Positions 29,529 through 38,161 of a DNA stretch of 64,000 nt are shown piece by piece. A program made the position numbers and the translations under genes. The notes under the pieces are model-generated. The model was not told the origin of the DNA. It worked only from the letters and a program-made list of their open reading frames with translations, and did no database searches. Position 1 is the stretch's first letter, and every line of letters starts with the position of its first letter. The DNA comes from Anaerolineae bacterium (GTDB taxonomy: Bacteria; Chloroflexota; Anaerolineae; UBA4142; SHND01), in NCBI GenBank assembly GCA_021463195.1, contig JAJTXZ010000002.1:1-64000 (forward strand), in the 5' to 3' direction.

Positions 29529-30938
29529 ATGTTACGCACACGCATTGTTTGCACGCTTGGGCCTGCTTCGGAAGAGGCGGAGCGCGTCCGCGCGTTGATT
29601 CGCGCGGGCATGAATGTGGCGCGCATCAATTTTTCGCATGGCGCTTTAGAGGACCACCAGCGCCGCGTGGACACGCTGCGCGCGATGGCGGCGCAAGAAA
29701 ACGCGGTAGTGGCGTTGCTGGGCGATTTATCCGGCCCGAAATTGCGCGTCGGTATTTTGCCCAACAATTCTTTTATGCTGCGCGCGGGCGAGACCGTCAC
29801 GTTTGCTTTAACCAAGCAAGCTGCGCCGCCGGCGATCCCGCTCGATTTTCCTTTTTTGGGCGCGGCGCTGCAGCGCGACGCTCAAATTCTATTGGATGAT
29901 GGCGCGTTTGAATTGCGCGTGGTGAGCGCTGACCCGCATAAAATCACGGCGCGCGTGATTACCGGCGGCGAATTGAAATCGCGCAAAGGCGTCAATTTGC
30001 CGAACGTGACGCTGCCGATTCCAAGTCTGACCGACGCGGACCGCGCCAATGCGCTTTGGGCGATTCAAAATGAATTTGATTATTTGGCGTTGTCGTTCGT
30101 GCGCCGCGCCGCGGACATGACGGAATTGCGCGAGTTGTTGCGCGCAAACAACGCGCAAATTCCGATCATTGCCAAAATCGAAAAGCCCCAAGCGGTGCAG
30201 GACATGGATGCGATTTTGCGACAAAGCGATGGCGTGATGGTCGCGCGCGGCGATTTGGGAGTCGAGATGCCCGCCGAGCAAGTGCCAATCACCCAAAAGT
30301 TGATTATTCGCAAAGCGAACGCGCTCGGTATTCCGGTGATTACGGCGACGCAGATGCTCGAATCCATGATGGAAAATCCGCGCCCGACGCGCGCCGAAGC
30401 GAGCGACGTGGCGAACGCGGTTTTGGATGGCAGCGACGCGGTGATGCTTTCCGGCGAAACGGCAGTGGGGCAGCATCCGATTGAAGCGGTTCAGGCGATG
30501 GCGCGGATTGCGGAATATACCGAACAGTTCATGCGCCAAGAATACGTGAATCGCCCGGCGCTTTTGCTGCAAGGACAGACCATCACAGATGCGATTGGCG
30601 AAAGCACGGTCGCGCTCGCAATGGACTTGGCTGCGAAACTGATCATCACGCTCACCTCGTCGGGCTATACTGCGCGGATGGTGGCGCGACATCGCCCGCG
30701 CATTCCAATTTTGGCGGTGACGGTGGAAGAACGCGTGCGCCGTCGCCTTGCGTTGGTGTGGGGCATTCAATCCGCATGCACGCAAGAACATGCGGACATG
30801 GAGCATTTGGTGCGCGACGCGCTCGCGCTGGCTTTGGAATTAAAATTGGCGACACCCGGCGACCGCGTGATTATTACGGCAGGCGTGCCGACAGGCATCA
30901 GCGGCGCGACGAACATGGTGCAGGTGCGCACCGTGTAG
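29529..30938 (+). CDS. pyk: Pyruvate kinase
   Basis: 469 aa. Converts phosphoenolpyruvate and ADP to pyruvate and ATP, the last step of glycolysis. TKIVCTxGPAS-type opening (RTRIVCTLGPASEEAERVRA), NFSHG, then IIAKIEKPQAVQDMDAIL, the active-site MVARGDLGVEMPAEQVP and ATQMLESMMENPRPTRAEAS. The C-terminal allosteric domain is present but short. I start at ATG 29529; a GTG at 29505 would add 8 residues. Follows the regulator gene by 51 bp on the same strand. Confidence 0.95.
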   Translation: MLRTRIVCTLGPASEEAERVRALIRAGMNVARINFSHGALEDHQRRVDTLRAMAAQENAVVALLGDLSGPKLRVGILPNNSFMLRAGETVTFALTKQAAPPAIPLDFPFLGAALQRDAQILLDDGAFELRVVSADPHKITARVITGGELKSRKGVNLPNVTLPIPSLTDADRANALWAIQNEFDYLALSFVRRAADMTELRELLRANNAQIPIIAKIEKPQAVQDMDAILRQSDGVMVARGDLGVEMPAEQVPITQKLIIRKANALGIPVITATQMLESMMENPRPTRAEASDVANAVLDGSDAVMLSGETAVGQHPIEAVQAMARIAEYTEQFMRQEYVNRPALLLQGQTITDAIGESTVALAMDLAAKLIITLTSSGYTARMVARHRPRIPILAVTVEERVRRRLALVWGIQSACTQEHADMEHLVRDALALALELKLATPGDRVIITAGVPTGISGATNMVQVRTV

Positions 30939-30963
30939 TTTGCAAGACCAAGTTTGTCAGAAA

Positions 30964-30996
30964 AGAAAACCCGTCAAAAGACGGGTTTCTTTTTTT
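30964..30996. terminator. Rho-independent terminator between pyk and the zinc-ribbon gene
   Basis: Stem AAACCCGTC/GACGGGTTT with an AAAA loop, then TTTTTTT on the plus strand. The stop codon of the convergent gene lies in the T-run. Confidence 0.85.
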
Positions 30997-31576
30997 AACT
31001 TGGTCCTTCCGCCGGTTGCGCGCTGGTAGGCAATGGTTTGGGCGTTTCGGGCGAGGGTAATGGCGGCGCTTCGTGTCGTGGCAAGCGCGCGGGGGGTGGC
31101 GGCGGCGGAGTTGTGATGCGCCCGACGACCGGCGTGCCTTGCGTTTCGCCGCAGTATGGGCAAACATTCCATTTCAAATTCAAAATGCGCGCGCAGTGGT
31201 CGCACTTTTTATGCAGTTTGGTATGACAATTTGGACAAACCAAAAAATCGCGCGCGATTTTATGATGGCAGACCGGACACACTTGGCGCTCTTCGATGTC
31301 TTGGAGCATCGCTTCACCCGCGAGCTCGCGTTCGTATTTTTCCGCGAGCGTTTCGCGCGGACGCAAAATCATGTACAACAAGAGACCGGGCAGATTGAAA
31401 ATGACGACGAGGGCGACCGAGAGGATTTGGGTAAAGATGTCGCGCGACCGCGAACGCGCATCGCGAAACGTCCATACAATCATGGCAATCCACACGGCAA
31501 ACAGATACGCGCCAATGCAGGCGACGAGAAATTGCAGCGCCGAAGTCAAGCCGGAAAGATCGGGCAGTTGAGGCAT
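30995..31576 (-). CDS. Double zinc-ribbon membrane protein, unknown function
   Basis: 193 aa. Two hydrophobic helices at the N-terminus (~15-35 and ~48-70), then two zinc ribbons: CPVCHHKIARDFLVCPNC and CDHCARILNLKWNVCPYC (four CxxC pairs, DZANK-like). A Pro-rich tail ends the protein. Architecture suggests a membrane-anchored adaptor with a cytoplasmic zinc-binding part. Common in Chloroflexota-type genomes but of unknown role, as far as I know. Confidence 0.8.
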   Translation of the reverse strand: MPQLPDLSGLTSALQFLVACIGAYLFAVWIAMIVWTFRDARSRSRDIFTQILSVALVVIFNLPGLLLYMILRPRETLAEKYERELAGEAMLQDIEERQVCPVCHHKIARDFLVCPNCHTKLHKKCDHCARILNLKWNVCPYCGETQGTPVVGRITTPPPPPPARLPRHEAPPLPSPETPKPLPTSAQPAEGPS

Positions 31577-31812
31577 TACGGTTCCTTACACAGATGAATC
31601 TGACGCGGCGCGCTGGGCGTGACAAATTAAACGCCGCGCGCGCGCGTGTTGCAAGTTCAAGACAACATGCCGATTATAGCATTATCCGCGTTGAAATCGA
31701 AAAATCACGCGCGTCGCCGCGCCGCGTGCGTGCGCGCTTTGTGGTATAATCGTTGCACGCAGCGGTGTCGCGGGGCAGAGCGCGATGGCGCTTTGCGCGG
31801 AGGTTTCACGGT

Positions 31813-32337
31813 ATGGACATGGTAGAAGTTTCGATTGACAGCATTCGGGTAAGTCTCGTTTCGCATCATCGCATCGTCGTGCTCAAAGATACCGAGGAGC
31901 GTTTTCTGCCGATTTGGATTGGGCCATTTGAAGCGGATGCAATAACCATCGCCTTGCAGGGCGGCGATGTGGCGCGGCCCTTGACGCATGATTTGATGCG
32001 TAATCTGATTTCAGAGACTGGCGCCAGCGCGCAGCATATTTTGGTGAGCGAACTGCGCGACGAGATTTTTTTCGCGCGAATTGTGCTAGATGTGGGCGGA
32101 CGGCATGTCGAAGTGGATTCGCGACCCAGTGACGCGATTGCGCTTGCGGTGCGTCTCAAATGTCCGATTTTTGTTTCCGACAGCGTGATGGAAAAAGCGT
32201 CCATTACGCCGAGCGTCAGTATGGAAACCGTGACGTTCGAAGAAGTCGAAAAGTTTTCCGCGTTCCGTGATTTGATCGAAGACCTCGATTTGTCCGATCT
32301 CGACTCCGAGTCGGATCATCCCAAGCTGGAAGATTAA
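31813..32337 (+). CDS. Bifunctional nuclease family protein (DUF151)
   Basis: 174 aa from ATG 31813 (GGAGG 10 nt upstream; a longer frame has no such site). Family features: IRVSLVSHHRIVVLKDTEER, LPIWIGPFEADAITIALQG, RPLTHDLMRNLI, and VDSRPSDAIALAVRLKCPIF. DUF151 proteins have DNase/RNase activity in the plant homologue and are common in Chloroflexota and Actinobacteria. The acidic tail (DLIEDLDLSDLDSESDHPKL) is an addition. A -10-like TATAAT is at 31745. Precedes dnaB. Confidence 0.9.
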   Translation: MDMVEVSIDSIRVSLVSHHRIVVLKDTEERFLPIWIGPFEADAITIALQGGDVARPLTHDLMRNLISETGASAQHILVSELRDEIFFARIVLDVGGRHVEVDSRPSDAIALAVRLKCPIFVSDSVMEKASITPSVSMETVTFEEVEKFSAFRDLIEDLDLSDLDSESDHPKLED

Positions 32338-32414
32338 ATTTTTTACGTCTTGGCGCCATGCTTGCGCGTCCTTTTTGTGTTTACACAACAGAACAAACAT
32401 TCTAATTTACGCGT

Positions 32415-33863
32415 ATGTTGGATACTCTTTCGCGTCAACGCTTGGAGACGCCGCAAACGATTGAACGACAAATGCCGTCGAATGTCGAAGCCGAGCAAGC
32501 GGTCTTGGGTTCGCTGCTGTTGGACGGCGAAGCCATCACGCGCATTCTCGGTTTTTTGCGCGCCTCGGATTTTTATCTCGAAAAGCATCGCTGGATCTTT
32601 CAAGTAATGCTTGATTTGCATGACCATCGCGAGCCGCTGGATATTCTCAGCGTGAGCTCGGCGTTGGATTTGCAGGGACATCTGGCGGGCGCGGGCGGAT
32701 TGGCTTATCTCACTGCGCTGCTCAATGCTGTGCCAACCGCCGCGCATGTGGAACATTATGCGCATTTGGTTGAACACACGGCGCTGGAACGGCGTTTGAT
32801 TCATGTCTCGACCGAAATCGCAGAGTTGGCGTATGATGGTGAAATCGAGGTCAAGGATAAAATTGAACGCGCGGAAAAATTGGTGTACGATATTGCGCAG
32901 CAGCGCCAAGCGCGCGATTTGATTCCGATTCATAAAGCGGTGGATACGTGGGCGGATCGGATCGAGCGATTGCGCGAACACGAAGCTGATTTGTTGGGAG
33001 TGGGGAGCGGCTTTGCGGATTTGGACAAGGTGCTGGGCGGTTTGCAGAAAAGCGATTTGATTATTGTGGCGGGACGCCCTGGCACGGGCAAGACAAGTTT
33101 TGGTCTTTCGATTGCATACAATGTCGCGGTCAAGAGTCACAAGCGTATCGCGATTTTTACGCTGGAAATGTCCGCGGCGCAGTTGGTCGAGCGGCTGATT
33201 TCGCAAGTCGCGGACACCATCGCAAGCGAATTTCCGGGACGCTTTGAAGCGTTACGCGTGGATTCGCAGCGTTTACGCACCGGCGATGTGACCGAAGAGC
33301 AATATGTGATTCTGGCAAAAGCGATGGGCGAATTGGCGCAGGCGCATATTTACATTGACGAATCGTCGTTGGTGACGCCGATTGAAATGCGAAGCAAAGC
33401 GCGGCGTCTTTCGGCTGAATTGAACGGACTGGATCTTATCATTGTAGATTACATGCAGTTGATGAATGATCGCGGGCGGACGGAAAATCGCGTGCAGGAA
33501 ATGTCCAACATTTCGCGACAGTTAAAATTTCTCGCGCGCGAAATGGATGTGCCAGTGATTGCCATGTCGCAGCTTTCGCGCGCGGTGGAGAATCGCACCG
33601 ACAAACGTCCGCAGTTGTCAGATTTGCGCGAATCCGGTTCGATTGAACAGGACGCGGATGTGGTTGTGATGTTGCATCGCGAAAAAACGTATTATCCCAC
33701 GCCCGAAGCGTGGCAGCGCGCGTTTCCCAATAAAGAGTATCCCGAAAACATCGCCGATATTATTATCGCGAAACATCGGCACGGTCCAACCGGCGAATTC
33801 AAAATGTTTTTTGACGAAAAGCGCGCCAAGTACGCCGATTTGGCGGTGATGCCGGGCGGATGA
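32415..33863 (+). CDS. dnaB: Replicative DNA helicase DnaB
   Basis: 482 aa. Hexameric 5'-3' helicase that unwinds DNA at the replication fork. N-terminal domain (MPSNVEAEQAVLGSLLLDGE, ~15-115) and RecA-like C-terminal domain: Walker A GRPGTGKTSFGLSIAYNVA (~217), FTLEMSAAQLVERL, DLIIVDYMQLM (Walker B), and the H4 region LRESGSIEQDADVVVMLHRE. No intein: the Walker A and later motifs are continuous. First of three replication genes (dnaB, DnaD-domain, loader). Confidence 0.97.
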   Translation: MLDTLSRQRLETPQTIERQMPSNVEAEQAVLGSLLLDGEAITRILGFLRASDFYLEKHRWIFQVMLDLHDHREPLDILSVSSALDLQGHLAGAGGLAYLTALLNAVPTAAHVEHYAHLVEHTALERRLIHVSTEIAELAYDGEIEVKDKIERAEKLVYDIAQQRQARDLIPIHKAVDTWADRIERLREHEADLLGVGSGFADLDKVLGGLQKSDLIIVAGRPGTGKTSFGLSIAYNVAVKSHKRIAIFTLEMSAAQLVERLISQVADTIASEFPGRFEALRVDSQRLRTGDVTEEQYVILAKAMGELAQAHIYIDESSLVTPIEMRSKARRLSAELNGLDLIIVDYMQLMNDRGRTENRVQEMSNISRQLKFLAREMDVPVIAMSQLSRAVENRTDKRPQLSDLRESGSIEQDADVVVMLHREKTYYPTPEAWQRAFPNKEYPENIADIIIAKHRHGPTGEFKMFFDEKRAKYADLAVMPGG

Positions 33864-33926
33864 TTTTGGCTTGTGATTTTAGATTTATGATTTCAGATTT
33901 TTCACGCGTTCAGCAAAGTATAAACC
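33864..33926. other. Short AT-rich repeat-like gap after dnaB
   Basis: GATTTNNGATTT-type direct repeats (TTTTAGATTTATGATTTCAGATTTTTC), similar in style to the repeat at 12760. No gene; no clear Shine-Dalgarno sequence for the next start. Confidence 0.45.
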
Positions 33927-34625
33927 ATGAATCAAAAATCAGAGATGAAATTTCAAGGCGTTCCGACCGGGCAGCTCTTGTTCACTTCCGTCCCCAACGT
34001 TATTTTCAGCGAGCTGTTGCCGCTGCTCGATGACGCGGCGGCGCTGCATGTGACGCTGCATATTTTTTATTTGCTGTCGCAAAAAAAGGGCAGTCCGCGT
34101 TACGTGACGTTTGACGAATTGCGCGCGGATGAAACGTTAATGCGCGCGTTAGAATACAAAGCGCAGCATTTGACGCGCGGTTTAGAAAAGGCGACCGCGC
34201 AGGGCGCGCTGCTGCAAGCGGAAACCGATGGCGCGGCGTGGTATTTTTTCAACACGCCCGAGGGACGGAAAAATATCGCGCAAATCGAGCGCGGCGAATG
34301 GAGCGCCATGACGCGCCGCGCGCCGCCGCCCGCCGAGCTGACGCCGAATATTTATAAATTGTACGAACAATACATTGGCTCATTGAATCCCATCATCGCC
34401 GAAACTTTGCAAGAGGCGGAGCAAGAATATCCGCCAGACATTATTTTGGACGCGTTCAGAATTGCCGCCGAAAACAATGCGCGGTCGTGGAACTATGTGA
34501 ACAAGCTGTTGGTAGCTTGGACGCGGAACGCGCGGAGTATGCGTGATGAAACGGCTCGCAGACCTGCTTCAAAACGGCGACCTGTCGTTACCGGAAAATT
34601 GGCAGACATCGCCAAACCCAAATAA
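33927..34625 (+). CDS. DnaD-domain primosome-like protein
   Basis: 232 aa. Winged-helix-like N-terminal half (FTSVPNVIFSELLPLLDDAA, LHVTLHIFYLLSQKKGSPRY) and a C-terminal DnaD domain: TPNIYKLYEQYIGSLNPIIA, EAEQEYPPDIILDAFRIAAE, RSWNYVNKLLVAW. DnaD-type proteins act in primosome assembly with the helicase and loader. Its end overlaps the start of the loader gene by 80 bp. Name kept generic because the family is diverse in Chloroflexota. Confidence 0.85.
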   Translation: MNQKSEMKFQGVPTGQLLFTSVPNVIFSELLPLLDDAAALHVTLHIFYLLSQKKGSPRYVTFDELRADETLMRALEYKAQHLTRGLEKATAQGALLQAETDGAAWYFFNTPEGRKNIAQIERGEWSAMTRRAPPPAELTPNIYKLYEQYIGSLNPIIAETLQEAEQEYPPDIILDAFRIAAENNARSWNYVNKLLVAWTRNARSMRDETARRPASKRRPVVTGKLADIAKPK

Positions 34626-35946
34626 CGTTTGCCCTTTGTGCGGCGGTCCTGCGCTCTGCGGCGGTGTCGGTTTTGTGCGCAAAGATGTGCCGCTCGGACA
34701 TCCCGATTTTGGCAAGGCGTTTCCATGCCCCGCGCGTCCGACATCCAACTCGCCAGCGGCTGCCGGCGGCCTCACTGAATCGTCCAGCATTTATCTGCTG
34801 GGACATTTGACGTTTGACCAGTTTATTCCGCAAGGGCTTGGCCTTGCGCCGGAACGTCAAAAGAACTTGCAACGCGCGTACGATTTGGCGTTTGAATTCG
34901 CGCAGAATCCGCAGGGTTGGCTTTTGCTCAAAGGCGGTTTTGGCGCGGGCAAAACGCATCTCGCCGCCGCGATCGCGAATTTCCGCTTGCAAATTGGGCA
35001 GCCCGCGTTATTTATTGTCGTGCCGGATTTACTCGATTATTTACGCGCGACCTATTCGCCCAATAGCGCGGTGACGTATGACGAACGTTTTGAAGCGTTG
35101 CGCGGCGCGCCCTTGCTGTTGCTCGACGATTATGGCGCGCACAGCGCGACGCCGTGGGCGCAAGAGAAATTATTTCAACTGTTGAACTTTCGCTACAACG
35201 CGCAGCTGCCGACCGTAATCACCACGAATCAAGAACTCGAAGAAATTGATTTGCGACTGCGTTCGCGTCTTGCCGATGTGACGCTGTGTCAAATTGTCCA
35301 TATCAACGCGCCTGACTTTCGTCAAAGCGGCGCGAATCGCGTCGAATCGGAACTGTCAACGTTGCATTTGCATCGCGACCAGCGCTTTGATAATTTCGAT
35401 TTGCGCGAGCGCGAAATGACGCGCGAGGCGCGCGACGCGTTACGCATGGCGTACGAGACGTGCAAACATTACGCCGACGCGCCCGAAGGTTGGCTTGTGT
35501 TGACGGGCGGATATGGCAGCGGTAAAACGCATCTCGCGGCGGCGATTACGAATTATCGCGAAGAAAAAGGCGACCAACCGTTATTTATTGTCGTGCCAGA
35601 TTTGTTGGATCATTTGCGCGCGACGTACAATCCACACAGTCCTGTTTCCTACGACCGCCGCTTTGATGAAATTCGCAGCGCGCCGTTTTTGACGCTGGAC
35701 GATTTGGGCACCGAAAGCGCGACGCCGTGGGCAAAAGAGAAATTATTTCAAATCGTGAATTACCGATACGCCGCGCGCTTGCCCACTGTTTTTACAACGT
35801 TGTATCCGCTTGAAGAAATCGAACCGCGTTTGCGTTCGCGTATGATTGATTTGCGGCGCTGCACGATTATTTCCGATTTTGCGCCAAGTTATCGCGGTGA
35901 AATCAAAATAACGCGGAGTGAAAAAAAGGGACGGAATCGAAAATGA
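34546..35946 (+). CDS. DnaC/DnaI-like helicase loader with two ATPase domains
   Basis: 466 aa, about twice the usual length of a loader. N-terminal zinc-binding part (CPLCGG ... FPCPARP). ATPase 1 at ~100-240: Walker A GGFGAGKTHLAAAIANF and Walker B PLLLLDDYGAHS. ATPase 2 at ~305-450: GGYGSGKTHLAAAITNYRE and PFLTLDDLGTES. Both end in the R-finger region LRSRLADVTLCQI / LRSRMIDLRRCTI. The two domains are clear duplicates, with many shared stretches (PLFIVVPDLLDHLRATYNPH). Start ATG 34546 follows CGGAG. It presumably loads DnaB; a fused pair of loader domains is unusual. Confidence 0.88.
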   Translation: MKRLADLLQNGDLSLPENWQTSPNPNNVCPLCGGPALCGGVGFVRKDVPLGHPDFGKAFPCPARPTSNSPAAAGGLTESSSIYLLGHLTFDQFIPQGLGLAPERQKNLQRAYDLAFEFAQNPQGWLLLKGGFGAGKTHLAAAIANFRLQIGQPALFIVVPDLLDYLRATYSPNSAVTYDERFEALRGAPLLLLDDYGAHSATPWAQEKLFQLLNFRYNAQLPTVITTNQELEEIDLRLRSRLADVTLCQIVHINAPDFRQSGANRVESELSTLHLHRDQRFDNFDLREREMTREARDALRMAYETCKHYADAPEGWLVLTGGYGSGKTHLAAAITNYREEKGDQPLFIVVPDLLDHLRATYNPHSPVSYDRRFDEIRSAPFLTLDDLGTESATPWAKEKLFQIVNYRYAARLPTVFTTLYPLEEIEPRLRSRMIDLRRCTIISDFAPSYRGEIKITRSEKKGRNRK

Positions 35947-36136
35947 AAATTGAAATTATTTTCGAGATTTGCCAAGCCCTTGTATAATTGCCCCTGTTTG
36001 TGACGCTATCACCCCGCACGCGTCTGCCTGCTCAATTTTTGCCAGCGCGATGAGGCGCTTGGTCGTTTGCGCCGCGCGCGTTCTCCGCATTCTTGTCTGT
36101 CCAAACTGTGAAACTTATTGGAGGTATGTTCGTCGC

Positions 36137-36847
36137 ATGAAGTTGAAACGCACCGTTTCGATGACGCTGTTGTGCGCCGCCGCGTTAGCGGTATCGTTAG
36201 CCTGCAGCGTCAGCACAAATCTGCCCTTTGCCTCGCAAGCTGCGCCGACCTCGACTCGCCGCTCGACGCGCGTCGCGCGCGCGACATTCACGCCGCTGCC
36301 GGAAGCGACCGAGATTCCGACGCTTGAACCGACCGAGGAACCCACCGAAGCGCCGCCGACCGAAGAACCCACCGAAGCGCCGCCGACCAAAAAACCGGCA
36401 GTCAAAGCGACCAAGCCGCCGCAGCCGACCGCGCCGCCGCAGCCGACCGCGCCGCCGCCGCCGGCAGCTACCGAAGCCCCAAAATTTCCATACAAAGCAT
36501 CCATCGTCACTTGCACGCACGCGGGCAACGCGTATATCAAGGGTTCGGTCTGCAACGACAACAAATGTAATGCCAAAATGTCAGGCATGATTGTGGTCAT
36601 GTCGGACGCGCCGCATGGCACGATTTTGGACAAAGTGAAAACCGATGTCAGCGGCGATTTTACCTTTACGCGCAGCGGCAGCGGTCCGGTCAAGGATGAA
36701 ACCTGGTATTTCTGGGTGGTGAATGGCCAAGACCAACCTTTATCCGACGCCGGGGGCCCTGTGCATTTGGATATGGGACACAATGAGGACGATCTGATTA
36801 ATAAATGTCCGAATACGGCTGCGTTCATCTCATTCTTTAAACCGTAA
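36137..36847 (+). CDS. Pro/Thr-linker lipoprotein, paralogue 1
   Basis: 236 aa from ATG 36137 (GGAGGT upstream). The open frame runs further back without a start signal. Lipobox LAVSLACSVS. A long linker of PTEEPTEAPPTE and QPTAPPQPTAPP repeats follows. The C-terminal ~100 residues form a small Cys-containing domain (VTCTHAGNAYIKGSVCNDNK, VSGDFTFTRSGSG, ETWYFWVVNGQ) with a CarboxypepD_reg-like look. A TATAAT box stands at 35983. First of five related lipoproteins. Function unknown; exposure at the surface is inferred. Confidence 0.8.
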   Translation: MKLKRTVSMTLLCAAALAVSLACSVSTNLPFASQAAPTSTRRSTRVARATFTPLPEATEIPTLEPTEEPTEAPPTEEPTEAPPTKKPAVKATKPPQPTAPPQPTAPPPPAATEAPKFPYKASIVTCTHAGNAYIKGSVCNDNKCNAKMSGMIVVMSDAPHGTILDKVKTDVSGDFTFTRSGSGPVKDETWYFWVVNGQDQPLSDAGGPVHLDMGHNEDDLINKCPNTAAFISFFKP

Positions 36848-36864
36848 TAAATTTAATTCGCGCC

Positions 36865-37398
36865 ATGTCAGATTCCGCGTCTCCGTTGGTTATGCTCGCG
36901 CGATATTCGATAGCTGAATATGCGCGACGTGGGCAACGCGCGTCTATTCCGGATATTCCCGAATTGGCGCCGTATCTGATGCTGCGCGCGGGCGTGTTTG
37001 TTTCGCTGCATAAAAGGGACGGCGCTTTGCGCGGCTGTGTCGGAACTTTTGCGCCGACGCGCGCGAATGTCGCGGCGGAAGTCATTGAAAACGCGATTGC
37101 TTCTGCCACACGCGACCCGCGCTTTTCTCCCATCCAAGTGTGGGAATTGGATGACTTGGATATTTCGGTGGATGTGTTGAGCGAGCCGGAAGCCATTCAA
37201 TCGGTGGCGGAATTGGACCCGCAAGTGTATGGCGTCATCGTAGCCGACCGCGCGGGAACGCGGCGCGGTTTGCTTTTGCCCATGTTGGAACAGGTCAAGA
37301 CCGCTGAACAGCAAGTCGCGATTGCCAAGCAAAAAGCGTTTATCGGCGCGGAGGAACCGACGCAGCTGTGGCGGTTCCGTGTGCAGCGTTATCATTAA
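36865..37398 (+). CDS. AMMECR1-domain protein
   Basis: 177 aa. The AMMECR1 core is clear: LARYSIAEYARRG, LMLRAGVFVSLHKRDGALRG, CVGTFAPTRANVAAEVIENA, ATRDPRFSPIQVWELDDLDI, VDVLSEPE. The LRGC(V/I)G signature is present (ALRGCVGTF). This domain is part A of the 'AmmeMemoRadiSam' group, whose function is not established; the MEMO and radical-SAM partners are not in this window. It sits among five lipoproteins, 17 bp after the first. Confidence 0.9.
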   Translation: MSDSASPLVMLARYSIAEYARRGQRASIPDIPELAPYLMLRAGVFVSLHKRDGALRGCVGTFAPTRANVAAEVIENAIASATRDPRFSPIQVWELDDLDISVDVLSEPEAIQSVAELDPQVYGVIVADRAGTRRGLLLPMLEQVKTAEQQVAIAKQKAFIGAEEPTQLWRFRVQRYH

Positions 37399-37411
37399 GA
37401 GCGAGCCGTTT

Positions 37412-38161
37412 TTGAAAATACGTTCATTGCGAATTTGGTTGTTGGTGTTGAGTGTGAGTGGCGCGCTCTTGGCATGTCGCACCGCTGACTTGCTTTCCAA
37501 CGCGTGGACGCCGCGCGTCGCGCAAAATGACCCCGCGGCGTCCGCGCCGCAAGATGCCACCGCCACATTACGCGCGCCGACGCACACACGTCCCACGCGC
37601 GTGCCAACCCAAACTCCGACGGAATTTATTCCCACCGAAGCGCCGCCGCCCACTGAAATTCCCGCGACCGAAGCGCCGCCGCCGACGGACACGCGACGGC
37701 CCGCGCCGACGAAAAAACCATTGCCGACCGAACCGCCCACGCCGACGGGACCGACCGCGACGCCCGCGCCCACACGCTGCCCGCAACAATATTGCGTCGT
37801 GTATCGCGGCTGCCAGCCGGACGCGGGGAACACAATGGTTGAAGGCATCGTCTATAACAATGGCGTCCCTGAAAACGGCGTCGCGGTGCGCGTGGCTAAA
37901 GCGCAAGGCGCCTATCCGATGGTGGATGATTTTATCAGCGGCACTGACTCCATCAATCCGGGTCAACCCGACCCAAACAATCCGGGACGTTATATTCTAC
38001 AAATCGTGGCTGGTGCGCCGCGTGAGGGGAACTGGTGGATTTTTGTCGTAGACCGCGCGAACGGAACCAAGCAAATTTCCGAAGCGAAACTCATTCATAC
38101 CAACGACGACCCGAACAATCCCGCAAATTGTCAACACGCCTTTGTGGATTTCGTACGCTGA
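37412..38161 (+). CDS. Pro/Thr-linker lipoprotein, paralogue 2
   Basis: 249 aa from TTG 37412, the first start after the preceding stop that leaves a good signal peptide (LKIRSLRIWLLVLSVSGALL, then lipobox ALLACR). The linker has PTEAPPPTE and TPTGPTATPAPT units. The C-terminal domain CPQQYCVVYRGCQPDAGNTM, GVPENGVAVRVAKAQG, DFISGTDSINPGQPDPNNPG and NWWIFVVD matches paralogue 3 closely. Its stop overlaps the next gene's start (CTGA), so the two are translationally coupled. Confidence 0.78.
   Translation: MKIRSLRIWLLVLSVSGALLACRTADLLSNAWTPRVAQNDPAASAPQDATATLRAPTHTRPTRVPTQTPTEFIPTEAPPPTEIPATEAPPPTDTRRPAPTKKPLPTEPPTPTGPTATPAPTRCPQQYCVVYRGCQPDAGNTMVEGIVYNNGVPENGVAVRVAKAQGAYPMVDDFISGTDSINPGQPDPNNPGRYILQIVAGAPREGNWWIFVVDRANGTKQISEAKLIHTNDDPNNPANCQHAFVDFVR

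Noticed and set aside
36137-36847. GC-rich open frames antisense to the lipoprotein genes
   Set aside because: They are mirror images of the Pro/Thr repeats; composition alone keeps them open.
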